Positions 42,987-55,225 of a stretch of 64,000 bases of DNA are shown in pieces. The notes below the pieces were generated by a model. It was given only the letters and a program-made list of their open reading frames with translations. It made no database searches and had not been told where the DNA came from. Both the position numbers and the translations under genes were made by a program. How positions within the stretch are numbered: position 1 is the first letter of the stretch; each line of letters begins with the position of its first letter. The DNA comes from Lotus japonicus (lineage: Eukaryota; Streptophyta; Magnoliopsida; Fabales; Fabaceae): assembly GCF_012489685.1 (NCBI RefSeq), contig NC_080044.1:55791507-55855506 (forward strand), read 5' to 3'.

Positions 42987-45900
42987 TGTAACGCCCCGAT
43001 TTTCAAGGGTTAGTTAGTGATCCAAAAGTAAATTAATCATGCTAATGTACTTCCGAAATCATAAAAATGCAGTTATATATATTTTTTTTTTCTTTTGAAA
43101 CATAATACTTTGTAATACTTTCGAAAACATGCTCTAACCAATGCATACATAATACCCATCATAATAAATACCCTTACATCAACGAATATAATCACAAAAT
43201 AAACTCCAAAAGGAAAATAAACTAAAAGGCTCATATGCCCACCGAGCTCCCCGTAATCTCCACACGACTAATCTCTGAATTGCTAGCTCGTCGTCACATC
43301 ATTTCCTTGCGGCGTCTCCTCACATGCGTCCATCGGTCTCTTGCTCATCCTTTAGAGCGGTGTCGTCGAACATTCATAAGAGAGAAAAGGTGCAAGGGCC
43401 AACTTCTTATACCACAAGGCCATAATTAGGACGTGCACACATACGAGCAAGTAAGAGCATGCATATTCACATATATAATCACCTATCAAGAATCTTACCA
43501 AACGACATACTAATACATCCCTAAGGAATTCTAGATGTAGCATAAGATAAGGAAAACACTTCAACAAGCAAGGCACAAGGCCCACAACCACACGTTGCAC
43601 CTTATAGGGAATTCAATCGTCTAACACAAGCCACAAGACAACAACCAATGTTCTTACGTCAACGACGTTCAAGGGAACCTATGTGTCTCTATATTGTTAG
43701 CGTATGTTATATGCTCAATGCTCAATGCACACCATGATCCGGATAAACGCCAACTCCATACCAGGCAGGCGGGACAAAGACCCATCCAGCAGTCAATTGC
43801 CACTTATCTAATGACCCTTGCCATGCAGTCATTAGCCAACACCTCGGCGTACCCTATCCAAGTAGTACCCTCGGTCAATGCAATGATATGCTCATGAATT
43901 AGTCAAACAACGAAGTTATAGTCTTCTGTCGTTCGATGACGACTTCACCACACCTCAACATGAGTGATCGGGGTCACCGACTCATAGGTGTCACCAGCTA
44001 TCCGTCACCACGGTAGCCCAACCATCGTAGGTTCCACATTCGATCTCATTCGATCAACATCGCCCATACAACTCATATCATTCGATAAATATCAGGGCAT
44101 ACAATATCATGCATCATAGGAACATAATTCAAGACTTACATTCATCATAAACATCCTAAGAGTTCATCATGTCATATTCAACAAGTAGTCATGTACTCAA
44201 CAAGTAAGCATGTTCTCAACAAGTGATCATGTTCTCAACATCAAGGCACTTAAGCATGTTATCATTCATCATGTTCATAAGAAATTTCTCATGTTAATCA
44301 AGCATTCTTAACTCATAAACTTCATGTATATCATGCAAATAATTCAGGGCAACAAAACAGCAGAAAATGGTAGAATTAAAATTGAAAACTGTATTAAACT
44401 AGCAATCAAAAAATTAGGAAACTTTCACAGATTTAGGAACTTTAAGTTAGCTTTCAGATAAAATTGGTTTCACCCGATTTGGACTCGTATCCAAGGAGTT
44501 ATGCCCAAAACAATGCGAACTGCCTAGCTTACTCGGCAACAGAAAAAGGGGTGAAACAAAATTAAAAACTGTATTGAAATAGCAATCCAAAAATTATGAA
44601 ACCTTCACATACTTAAGAAATTTAAGTTAGCTTTCAAATAAAAGTGGTTTGACACAATTTGGACTCGTATCCAAGGAGTTATGCCCAAAACAGTTCAAAG
44701 TAGCAAAAAAAAAAAACGTCACTTGGCGCTGGAGGGACAAAAGTCCCACGCATGTGCGTCGTCTATCCACGCACATGCGCCCATAGCTGCAGGTTCCCCA
44801 CACATGTGTGCCAGCTACCCACGCACATGCATCGCGGTTCTGTACCTCTTTTGAGTTTCATACATTTTCTCACTTTTAACTTGATTTTTAGCCCAAGACT
44901 TAACCTTTAAGTTTCCATTCATGATTATAAGGATCATACAACATACTAAGCTCATTTACATAAGTCTTCCAATGTCTTAACATGTTCATAGTCATCAAAC
45001 AAGTTCATGCAATCCTAACACACAATTCGTGCACGCTGAAGTCCAAGACCCGAAGTGCCCTTACCTCGGTCGTTGGCTTTCTCCTTAACTTCTCTAGTCT
45101 GATTTCCTTCCTAGCCTTTAGCTCCTCGTAATGAAATGTACAAGGTGTTCTTCACCTTCACACAAACACATAGTGCACACAAACATCAATCACCAAAATC
45201 ACATAGAAATCACACATACTCTTAACTAAGTCTAGCACTTCTCATGAATTGACTTAGTCTTAAGAGCTCAAGGGTATGAGTTTGAAACAACACTTGAAAT
45301 GATCTTTGAGGGTTAAAAACTGAACTTTTAGCCTCAAGGCTTTTAAGAAACAAGCTTGGAAACCTACTCTTGAAGTCTTTACTTCATGAGAACATTAAAA
45401 CATCAAGATTTAACCTTTTGAACAAGAAAAGGTTTTATGATGAGTAGTTTTCTTCCTTGGCTCTCTATTTTCGAAATCTATGGTTCAAAACACAAGAGAT
45501 TAAAGCCTTAACATCAAGCTTCAACCTTTTTCCAAAACTCTTTTCACAAACAAGAAGCCAAGGGGATCACAAGCTCAACACAAGCACACAACAACAACAA
45601 CAACTCAGTTTTTAGAAAGGATGAAGAGAAAGATAGCTCTCTTTTGAATTTGGAAACCATGACTATGATCCTCACCTTGAATGCTAGTTCCTTTGTGAAG
45701 GAATGGAAGACAAAAGTTGATTTCTTGGTGGTGTTTAGAGATGATGAAGATTTCAGTTTTTTGGTAAGAAGGATGAAGATAAGATGAAGATAAGATGAAG
45801 ATGATGTTCACTCTCTCTCACTTATCTCTCTAAAGTCCTCTCATTTCCTTTAATTTTGGTTCAGAAATCTGATGGAAGTCCTTATGAAAAGGTGATGGAC

Positions 45901-46502
45901 ATTTCCCTATGTGAAAGGCGGCTTGTACTTTTGGCTTTGGTTTATCTTCTCATGCACACTACTTATGGCAAAGCAATCATGATACTAACTTTTTTTGACC
46001 TTGGTTCATGAGCCTACCCTAATGACCTTTCTCTCCACACTCAACATCTGAAAACTCAACCCCAAGATCAGATATTTTCTGGCCAATTTCGTGATTGACT
46101 CGTTTACGAGTCGAACTCAACTCGTTTTCGAGCCGAAAACACTACCGGACGAGATTTTTGACCTTATATCGATATTACATTCAAAATTCTCGAAATTACG
46201 CGTAGATCATCGTAATGATAAGGAAAATATTTATTTCACACTCAAATAATAATTCGATGACAAAAGGGCGCTCTAGGCGAAACGCGTCGGTTCGACCGTT
46301 TTCCGTACTGCAGCCGAATCCTCTGATGAACGAAGAATAGAGTACTTGGAAAAATAACTTCTTAATAATCAAAATATTACTTTCATTAGATAAAATTCAT
46401 CATACAAGGTCACACCCATAAAGATCACATTAACCGAGCATTAAAGCACTAAACCGAGAAATTGACCGAGTTTATTTCTCTTAAACTTTCACGGGTCTTA
46501 CA
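42987..46502 (-). mobile_element. Solo LTR, 3.5 kb, long-LTR Ty3-gypsy, TSD AGGAC
   Basis: The minus strand begins TGTAAGACCCGTGAAAG (46502) and ends TCGGGGCGTTACA (42987). AGGAC flanks both sides (42982-42986 and 46503-46507). There is no primer site or coding region. It contains an imperfect tandem duplication of about 180 bp (about 44345-44530 and 44555-44700, sharing GGACTCGTATCCAAGGAGTT) and a run of CGCACATGCG-type palindromes (44745-44830). The start and end resemble the other TGTAAGACC elements here, but most of the sequence is a separate subfamily. Confidence 0.92.
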
Positions 46503-46519
46503 AGGACGAAGAAAACTTC

Positions 46520-47009
46520 GTCACGTCGTCTGCGACGTGTCTCCATCGAGCTTTGCTAGTGAACCGAAGAACACGAACGGAAAATCTCCTAAACTCAAGA
46601 AAAACGTGCAGAAAATCGTGCTTCTCTCAACCAAATCAAAATCCACGTAGTCCGGGAATCGAAATCTACCGTTCCCCACAGACGGCGCCAAATGTTCTAT
46701 CCAAGAACATAGAGTAGAGGTATAGTACCCAAAGTGTGAGGAACGTGATGTGAATGCTTAGAGAGAATGAGATTCTAACTGTTAGAGAGAGAAAGAGTAA
46801 CTGAATTTCAATCTTGTTATTTCTCAAAATAGGCTAAGAGTCTCTTACAATTGGTAACCGTCCCCTATTTATAGGTGTGGAGTTGGGCTTGGCGCCTCTG
46901 AACTATTTTAATGGGCTAGTTGGGCCTGCGGGAGAGAGGTCCAAGTCACTGGCGCGTCCATCGTCCTAGGCCAGTGCTTCCTGGGCGAGGTACCCCTGGG
47001 TCTCGCCCA
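46520..47009 (-). mobile_element. 5' end of a gypsy element: LTR, PBS and gag start
   Basis: The LTR is 47009-46693 on the minus strand (TGGGCGAGACC to TTGGATAGAACA), with a TATA box in CCTATAAATAGG (about 46865). The primer site TGGCGCCGTCTGTGGGGA (46673-46690) follows, then a leader and a METRRRR-type gag start near 46545. The element is lost beyond about 46520, where it meets Retand RT. It truncates the UGT gene. The LTR start at 47009 is the least certain point. Confidence 0.75.
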
Positions 47010-48045
47010 GTCCAGGGATCACCCACAAGAAGTGGAAGCCAGTTCCCATTAAGCCCAGTGCTATTTCCTTCATCTGCTCTGTGCTAAAGGAGACCATGCT
47101 GCCAAATGATACATAAATGACTGACCTTGGTGGCTTTGGGTTGAGCCAGTTGATGGCTGATGAGTCTACTTGGAAGAGATTCACATTATTTGCTTTGTCA
47201 CTTGGGACTCCTTCGTCCAGATGAAAGGATGGAACTGTTGGCCCAATCGTCACAAATGGACATAGCTTTGACATGGCATCCACCACCTGTATGGAAATTC
47301 ATGGGGTCATAAATTGTTTAACCACACTCTACTACACACTCATATTTAATGCCACAATATGACTTTTGTTTGTATGCCACTTTTATGACAAACATTGACA
47401 TAGCTATTAAGATTTCATGAACCTTAAATTACTCCATATTTGAAAGGAGTGAAAAATAATGTGCAAGCGTGACAAGGAATATAAAGAGGAAGTAACTGAA
47501 AAACCTGGTCCTCTAGCTTGTAGAAGGAATTAACAAGAATGACATCTGCTTCGTGGGGATTAGAAAATTGATTCATGACTAACTCATTGTAAGCTGGATA
47601 GACACCAAGGTCATGAAAAAAGGAGGGTGTGTCTTTTAGATCAAGCAATGGAAGCCCCGGTATAGAGATTGGTGTTGAAGAAATAGGAAGCTTTAAAAGT
47701 CCATGGTGGACATAATAAAAAATACAATTAACAGCACACATTTGAGTGAAAAAAGCAGCTCCTAATAAGCTAAATTCTTTGGCCACTTCCAAAACCCATG
47801 GAAGAAAAGGGTCATAAACTAAGCAATCTATGGGGTAATCAGAAATTTTGTATTTTTGGATGAGTTCCCTCAAGTTCTTGGAGCATGTGGCTTTCATGCT
47901 TGAAAGATAGGTTGGTATGCTGGATGCTTGAGCAAAACCACCTTGGTCATAGCCATCTGATATGGTGTCAAATTGAATGGAATTTGGTAAGAGTGATGAT
48001 GAGTGGAGATGCATGGTTTTGGAGATGAATATGGTTGTAACTGTT

Positions 48046-50808
48046 TGTAAGACCCAAGTTTTAAGCTTATGCTAAGTGAATAAACTTCCTATTCACGATT
48101 AGGGTTGATGTATCGTGAAAGGAAAACCTGAACAAGAGTTTACTAAATGGAATAAATTATGAAGGAGGGAGTTCAGGAAAAGTCAAAGGATTGTATCGAA
48201 GTCGATTTAAGTTATAGCACGACTAATATTCGCTTTAAAACCTAGGACAAGAACCTTAGAAAATCAAACTATGTTCCACCCTTGGAACACTGTAGGAATT
48301 TAGTCCAAAAATCTTCAGAGAAATGTTAGAACTTCTCTTTTTCCATATATAACAATCGTTTCGAGGCGAAACTCTAGGATCTACGAACGTCCGATTCCAA
48401 TCATCGGAAGTTTGCCGAAACCGAAACCCTGGTATTTCAAAACCCTAGAATCAACCGACGATGAAGACTTTTCTATTCAGAGCTTCAAATGAAGATTCCA
48501 CACACGTACACCCATTTCTCTTGATGATTTCAATCTTTCTTCAGAAGGAAGTTTTCTATTCCGACATTCGATGCAAAAAGCAACTTATCGGGTAAAATAG
48601 TTTTACACCGACTTTGCATTAGTTGCCAAAAATACAAAGAGACCTCATTTTAGTTTTGGAATCCTTTCGCCAAAACATACCTTAGAATTCATGGAGAATG
48701 AAGCCAGAAAAATCAGATTCGCGAAACTTTCATTTTGCCGCGTTTTGCCAACCTCTATATATAGCCAAGAATGAGAAAATATCACAAAATCTTACCCATT
48801 TCCACCAAGAGGGCCGCGAGTTTGCATAGGAGAGGAGGAGGAGAGATTTTCTTCATTTCTTGCTTGATCGTCGATTAATCAGTTGCTACTTCAAGGTTTC
48901 GAGGTATAGTCGCTAATCCTTACCTCTGATCGCTTTTTCCATAGCTTTTCTGTAGACTTTTCTGAGCTGATAGTTTTGAGGTTTTTGCAAAACTATCCTG
49001 AATATTTCATTTCTGATTCTAAACCTCTTCCTTATGTGCCCAAGATAACTTCTGCCGGATTAGATTTTCCGTTATGTCGCCGGAATTCCGCCGGAATCAA
49101 TTTATGCCTTAAATACCCATTTTTGGAGTAAAGCTTCAACCTTTAGGCTGAAAACTATCGCCTTAGCTTAGTGCTAGTAGGATTATTTGTCATAAACGTC
49201 GTTGGTGACGTCCCTGTCAAATTTGCTTTCCGGGATTTCAGTTTGGAAATTCTAAGTTAAAAATCATGACTAAAATACCCCTGCGACAGTTTTTGATCCG
49301 ATAATTTTTCCGAGTTTAGAATACCCTTAGTTACGGCTAATGATAGCATAGGAACCAAGTTTGATCGAAGAAAAATCGAACCCCACAATTAACCAAAGTG
49401 GCCGAGCCCTATAGAGGAGGAGGAGGAAAATTCCTTTTTCGAAAACTTGTCCTTTCGCGCTAGATTATCGTACCTCGGAGTATGTACTACTTCGTGTAAC
49501 CTTAGTGAGTATTGATAGCTTAGTTTCCGATAGATTTTGATAGAAATTCTGTGGTTTTTCTCAAAAGGTGCTTTTGGGTACAGTATACCTTCGGGTACAG
49601 TATACCTTCGGGTACAGTATATCTATATGCCTTCGGGTACAGTATACCTTCGGGTACAGTATATCTATATGCCTTCGGGTACAGTATATCTATATGCCTT
49701 CGGGTACAGTTTATACCTTCGGGTACAGTTTATACCTTCGGGTACAGTTTATGCCTTCGGGTACAGTTTATACCTTCGGGTAATTCGGACATCGACGGGG
49801 GATATGATCGACCGTGAGGTTAGGATCGACCTGTTGATTGTCGGGCATAGCGGAGGGAAAAGTCGACCCACAGGGTTAGGACTGATCCGGCTATGTCAAG
49901 GTTGTAAGTGACACCCGAGGGATTATGGTCGACACAATGCCAGTGTTAGGACCGACTCGATCGTGCCCAGCCTACTTCTTCCGGAATCGTCGAGATTGTC
50001 GTTGCATGGGCGTATCATGCACTCTAATTATATTCGTTGGGATTTGGATGAGTTAAAGTTGTTAAACATTGTTATGTGTTTTTGATGAGTAGATGCTGAT
50101 AAATATCGTTACGTGCTTTGATGACATGCTATGTACTAGAGATTTGATAACATGCTATGTTTAAACCTTAGGGTAGACAATGCAAAACTTGTATGTATGT
50201 ATACAACATATATATATACCCCTTATGCTTTACTTGTTGTATTGTATTCTCTATACTGTCTTCCGTAAGTTGACCATTGCACGTGCTACCTGTGTGTGGG
50301 GGGCTATGTATGCCCTTTTTGTCAGATGCCGTTGACGGATTGTTCCGTGATGCTTCGTCGTACGGAGAAGACCCGGAGCGAAATGACTACTACTGAGCTT
50401 TCGACGTGGACCCGGACTGAATGCATGACCAGATGAGGGTCGATGATGGAAGTATAGGGGATGGGTGTTTAGAGTCTACTAAGGTTGGGTGTTAGTGTCA
50501 TAGCTCTGACTTATTCTATTTTGAGGGCTTATGTTGCTGACACTTGACCTATCCTTTTGGGATTGTACATTTTGCCTACGGGCGTTACACTTTTCTACTT
50601 TCCGTCACTGGAGGTTACTCGTGACGAGGTTGCTACATACAGCGGGGGCTGTATTTATATTGTATATTAGTTCTATTGCTTTTCGCATTTGGGTTTTATC
50701 TATTTCAGTTTGTCTTAGTTATCATCGAAAAAAAATAATAATTCACGTTTTCCGCTTTAAGTTTCTTTTTGGTTACTAAAGTGACGCCACCGAAATCGGG
50801 GTGTTACA
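48046..50808 (+). repeat. Tekay/Del-like 5' LTR (2763 bp)
   Basis: A TATA box (CTATATATAGCC, about 48754-48765) lies before a leader-like region. The pentadeca-type minisatellite at 49577-49790 follows. Relative to the 3' LTR it lacks about 0.9 kb (the counterpart of about 55537-56480) and the TRIM. Confidence 0.92.
49577..49790. repeat. CCTTCGGGTACAGT minisatellite in 5' LTR
   Basis: About a dozen units of CCTTCGGGTACAGTAT or CCTTCGGGTACAGTTT, some with ATCTATATG spacers. Open frames with repeated YLRVQY or PSGTVY are read-through of the repeat in all three frames and are not genes. Confidence 0.92.
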
Positions 50809-50811
50809 TTG

Positions 50812-50823
50812 TGGTATCAGAGC
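50812..50823 (+). other. Primer-binding site of Tekay/Del-like element
   Basis: TGGTATCAGAGC, complementary to the 3' end of initiator tRNA-Met, three bases after the 5' LTR. Confidence 0.9.
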
Positions 50824-51017
50824 TTGTCGAGTCTTTCGGGAGTTTTTGGGGAATAGGTCTTCTGTGCTAGGTTGTGTGACTCTGCAAAGAGTGAAAATTG
50901 ATTGTCTGCAAGCGATTTTTCGCTTAGAATTGATTGAAGTTATTGCTTAATCATATTGTATAGTCATGCTAAATGCTATCTTATGATGAGTACTAACTGT
51001 TTGCTTAACTATAGAAC

Positions 51018-52292
51018 ATGGTGAACTCTAACCAACTTGCTGAGATGGTGGCCACTTTGGTCCAAGCAATGACTGTACAGACGAATGACAATGCACATAG
51101 GCGTGCTACTGAGGATACACGCGAGCTACACCGACTTCGGAGAGAAGCAGCCCTGGACCAGAACAGGGGACTGAATGATTTCAGAAGGCAGGATCCACCC
51201 AAGTTCACGGGTGGGACTGACCCGGACAATGCGGATCTGTGGATCCAAGAAATTGAGAAGATTTTCGAAGTACTGCAGACTGCTGAAGGGGCTAAGGTGG
51301 GCCTGGCAACTTATCTGCTGCTGGGCGATGCTGAATACTGGTGGAAGGGTACCAGAGGAATTATGGGAGCTAACCTTGAAGAGGTGAATTGGAACTCTTT
51401 CCGTGCTGCATTTCTAGAGAAGTACTTTCCAACTAGCGCTCGAGACGAGCGAGAGGCACAATTTCTGACCCTTTGTCAAGGGACCATGACCGTACCTGAG
51501 TATGCTTCCAAGCTGGAATCATTGGCTAAGCACTTCCAGTTTTTCAACAACCATGTTGATGAACGCTACATGTGTAAGCGGTTTCTGAATGGACTGAGAG
51601 CAGACATCGAGGATTCAGTGAGGCCGTTGGGGATTATGCGATTTCAAGCCTTGGTGGAGAAGGCCACAGAGGTGGAGCTGATGAAAAATAGAAGGATGAA
51701 TAGAACAGGAACTGGGGGACTGATGAGGTCGAGCTCCCAAGACAATCTTGGAAAAGGAAGGTTTCAGATGAAGAAGCCTTATCAGCGCCCTATGGGGGAA
51801 GGTTATACCCTAGGACAGTACAAACCGATGACCCTTGCTACTGGAGGTGCAGGGAATCAAGTCGGCAACACGGATGTGACATGTTTCAGGTGTGGGAAGA
51901 CTGGACATTTCGCTGACAAGTGCCCAGCGACTGGACCAAGATGCTTTAATTGCAACCGAGTGGGACATCTAGCTGTGGATTGTAAGGTGCCCAAGAGGGA
52001 GCCATCTGTTAACACTGCAAGGGGAAAGCGCCTCACTCCTAGGGGAAGAGTTTATATCATGGACGGAGGAGGATCGAAGAAGTTAGCCAGAGGAGAGCGC
52101 AAGAACGACGGTAACCTTCTAACCATTCTTTCACATTCTAGTATAATACGCTCCATTACTCTCGTAGCGCATGCAACACACCTATCTTATTTATATTGTT
52201 TGAGCTTTGACCTTATAGTTATTACACCTATTAAGACTTTATTTGACTATTGCTCGTGTTTAAACTATAGAAGTACACGAGGTTTAGAATAA
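51018..52292 (+). CDS. Gag with two CCHC zinc knuckles (open frame)
   Basis: The frame starts MVNSNQLAEMVATLVQAMTV. Residues about 55-220 form a retrotransposon gag domain (FTGGTDPDNADLWIQEIEKI, AEYWWKGTRGIMG, WNSFRAAFLEKYFP, CKRFLNGLRADIED). Two zinc knuckles follow at residues about 289-322 (CFRCGKTGHFADKC and CFNCNRVGHLAVDC). From about residue 360 the frame runs on through unrelated hydrophobic sequence, so the normal gag-protease junction has been replaced or deleted. The gag part is intact and could be packaging-competent. Confidence 0.88.
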   Translation: MVNSNQLAEMVATLVQAMTVQTNDNAHRRATEDTRELHRLRREAALDQNRGLNDFRRQDPPKFTGGTDPDNADLWIQEIEKIFEVLQTAEGAKVGLATYLLLGDAEYWWKGTRGIMGANLEEVNWNSFRAAFLEKYFPTSARDEREAQFLTLCQGTMTVPEYASKLESLAKHFQFFNNHVDERYMCKRFLNGLRADIEDSVRPLGIMRFQALVEKATEVELMKNRRMNRTGTGGLMRSSSQDNLGKGRFQMKKPYQRPMGEGYTLGQYKPMTLATGGAGNQVGNTDVTCFRCGKTGHFADKCPATGPRCFNCNRVGHLAVDCKVPKREPSVNTARGKRLTPRGRVYIMDGGGSKKLARGERKNDGNLLTILSHSSIIRSITLVAHATHLSYLYCLSFDLIVITPIKTLFDYCSCLNYRSTRGLE

Positions 52293-53407
52293 CACGTTAA
52301 GCCTAGAAAGTAGTCTTGTACCGATGCGTTTAACAAGAAGCTAGAACCTGAAGAATGAATCTCATAGAGATTCCGTATGGATAGTATATGGATGATGTTG
52401 AGAGTGTGTAGTTCCGTAGCGGCATCATTGAGGATTTAATATCAGGGTATTTGTGACTACTGGATGATAGGAACTCATTGACTGTTCCAGTGGGCTTTTT
52501 CTAAATTTTCACCTTCGATGTATTAGGCCTGATCAACTTAATATTGAGAGGGTGATATTCGGAATCACAGCTGGATATGGACTTTGATAGAAGGAATGGT
52601 AAGATTAACTTGAGTTGATCGAAGATTAGTTGAGTTTGGGAGGAAAAAGTTCTCATTAAGTATTTGTTTTCTTTGCGAAGGAGTTGTAGTTTTAAGAGGT
52701 GAATATTCATTTAAGGAGTGTTGGAGAGTTAAAGGATATTAGAGGTCCAAACTTAGTGAAGGTTTAGATTTTAGATCAATCGATTGTATCACGAACGCGT
52801 GAGACATGAAGTCTTGTCAAGTTTTGATCGAGAGACTAAGTATTGGAATGATTGGAGGATGGTCAAATTACAGAAAGGGAAGTGTTCGTATCAAGATGAA
52901 TACTTGAGGTATAGTTATGATTGGATCTTCTAGAGGATAAATCTCGATTTATGCGAAGTGTCAGGGATTTCAGTAAGCCTAAATTGGTTGGAGTGAGGAA
53001 GATTTTGAGGACGAAGACGACAATAATGGATTGTTGGATATTAAGAGGATGATTAGCTTATGAGTGGTCGATGAAGTGATGATTAAGGGGATGAGTCTTG
53101 TCATGCACGAGGTATTAAGACTCAAGTCGAGTTTTAATTTGAATGGTGACTAAGTAGAAGATTGACTTCATGGTGCGAATGAGGATAGTTACGAAGTTGG
53201 AAGTGACGTTAATGGACTAATAGATTCCAAGGCAATCGTTCGTCTAGGAGTTATCAAGCGATCGAGTTGAGTTTTGGATCGTGAGTGAACATCACGAGGA
53301 CCAGTTGAGCATTCACTTCGGAGCATAGAGGTGTACCGAGTTTCTAATCAGCATTTTGGACGAACGAAAGAAAAGGAGCATGTGGTTAAGGTTGTGCGAT
53401 TGCACGA
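52293..53407. other. Decayed internal region, no pol recognised
   Basis: This 1.1-kb segment is rich in stops in all frames. I recognise no protease, RT or RNase H block. It is probably either an old pol remnant or unrelated filler. Confidence 0.5.
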
Positions 53408-53686
53408 ATGCCAACAAATATTATTTCCAACGGAGACCCGACGCAAGTGGTCGAACCGGACAACATAGAATTGGAAGATGATATGTCTTTTGAGACGTCG
53501 TCGGTCAACATTGGGGCCAGAAGAGTGAAACAATCGAGGAGAAAGCAGAGTGTTTTAGTGAAAGTTATTTGGAACAAGGACACAGACGGTGCTATATGGG
53601 AGTTAGATGAGAAGATCGAGGGACAATATTCAGAACTTTTGCTGAACCCTAAGTTTCGAGGACGAAACTTTCTTTTTGGAGGGTAG
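53408..53686 (+). pseudogene. Chromodomain-like end of pol
   Basis: The segment VKQSRRKQSVLVKVIWNKDT followed by IWELDEKIEGQYSELL resembles the C-terminal chromodomain of Del/Tekay polyproteins (a LVKVxW...ATWE..xxM...YP pattern). The frame ends at the 3' LTR boundary (GRNFLFGG before TAG). The upstream part is unrelated in appearance. Similarity is by eye only. Confidence 0.6.
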
Positions 53687-54861
53687 TAATGTAAGACCCA
53701 AGTTTTAAGCTTATGCTAAGTGAATAAACTTCCTATTCACGATTAGGGTTGATGTATCGTGAAAGGAAAACCTGAACAAGAGTTTACTAAATGGAATAAA
53801 TTATGAAGGAGGGAGTTCAGGAAAAGTCAAAGGATTGTATCGAAGTCGATTTAAGTTATAGCACGACTAATATTCGCTTTAAAACCTAGGACAAGAACCT
53901 TAGAAAATCAAACTATGTTCCACCCTTGGAACACTGTAGGAATTTAGTCCAAAAATCTTCAGAGAAATGTTAGAACTTCTCTTTTTCCATATATAACAAT
54001 CGTTTTGAGGCGAAACTCTAGGATCTACGAACGTCCGATTCCAATCATCGGAAGTTTGCCGAAACCGAAACCCTGGTATTTCAAAACCCTAGAATCAACC
54101 GACGATGAAGACTTTTCTATTCAGAGCTTCAAATGAAGATTCCACACACATACACCCATTTCTCTTGATGATTTCAATCTTTCTTCAGAAGGAAGTTTTC
54201 TATTCCGACATTCGATGCAAAAAGCAACTTATCGGGTAAAATAGTTTTACACCGACTTTGCATTAGTTGCCAAAAATACAAAGAGACCTCATTTTAGTTT
54301 TGGAATCCTTTCGCCAAAACATACCTTAGAATTCATGGAGAATGAAGCCAGAAAAATCAGATTCGCGAAACTTTCATTTTGCCGCGTTTTGCCAACCTCT
54401 ATATATAGCCAAGAATGAGAAAATATCACAAAATCTTACCCATTTCCACCAAGAGGGCCGCGAGTTTGCATAGGAGAGGAGGAGGAGAGATTTTCTTCAT
54501 TTCTTGCTTGATCGTCGATTAATCAGTTGCTACTTCAAGGTTTCGAGGTATAGTCGCTAATCCTTACCTCTGATCGCTTTTTCCATAGCTTTTCTGTAGA
54601 CTTTTCTGAGCTGATAGTTTTGAGGTTTTTGCAAAACTATCCTGAATATTTCATTTCTGATTCTAAACCTCTTCCTTATGTGCCCAAGATCACTTCTGCC
54701 GGATTAGATTTTCCGTTATGTCGCCGGAATTCCGCCGGAATCAATTTATGCCTTAAATACCCATTTTTGGAGTAAAGCTTCAACCTTTAGGCTGAAAACT
54801 ATCGCCTTAGCTTAGTGCTAGTAGGATTATTTGTCATAAACGTCGTTGGTGACGTCCCTGT

Positions 54862-55225
54862 TGTAGGATCACGCGCTTACCACTACGCCAAAACCAATTG
54901 GTGTTAGTGAGGGCGCAACGTTATTTCTTATAGCGTAGCAGACAGCGCCCCGTTTCGAATGCTACCTGCAGGCAGGATGCTGGCCCACCTGGACCCAACA
55001 ATCCCCCCCCAGCACCTGCCAGCCAAACTAGCTGCACAACATGCCTTCCGTGGGATTCGAACACGGGACCTGGCTCTGATACCACTTGTAGGATCACGCG
55101 CTTACCACTACGCCAAAACCAATTGGTGTTAGTGAGGGCGCAACGTTATTTCTTATAGCGTAGCAGACAGCGCCCCGTTTCGAATGCTACCTGCAGGCAG
55201 GATGCTGGCCCACCTGGACCCAACA
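54862..55225 (-). mobile_element. TRIM family C, copy 2, TSD CCTGT
   Basis: It is 364 bp with 139-bp LTRs (54862-55000 and 55087-55225), flanked by CCTGT at 54857-54861 and 55226-55230. The empty site is visible in the 5' LTR (CCCTGTCAAATTTGC near 49217). It is the reverse complement of copy 1 at 21159-21522 with one base difference that I can find, in the internal region. The A box is at 55105-55115 and the B-box-like sequence at 55054-55062 on the minus strand. Confidence 0.95.

Noticed and set aside
49537..49911. Long repetitive ORFs (YLRVQY / PSGTVY repeats) in overlapping frames
   Set aside because: They are read-through of the CCTTCGGGTACAGT minisatellite; all three frames stay open because of unit length and composition, and the same occurs at 56454-56915.
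51175..51387. 70-codon ORF overlapping gag
   Set aside because: Alternative-frame shadow of the conserved gag domain.
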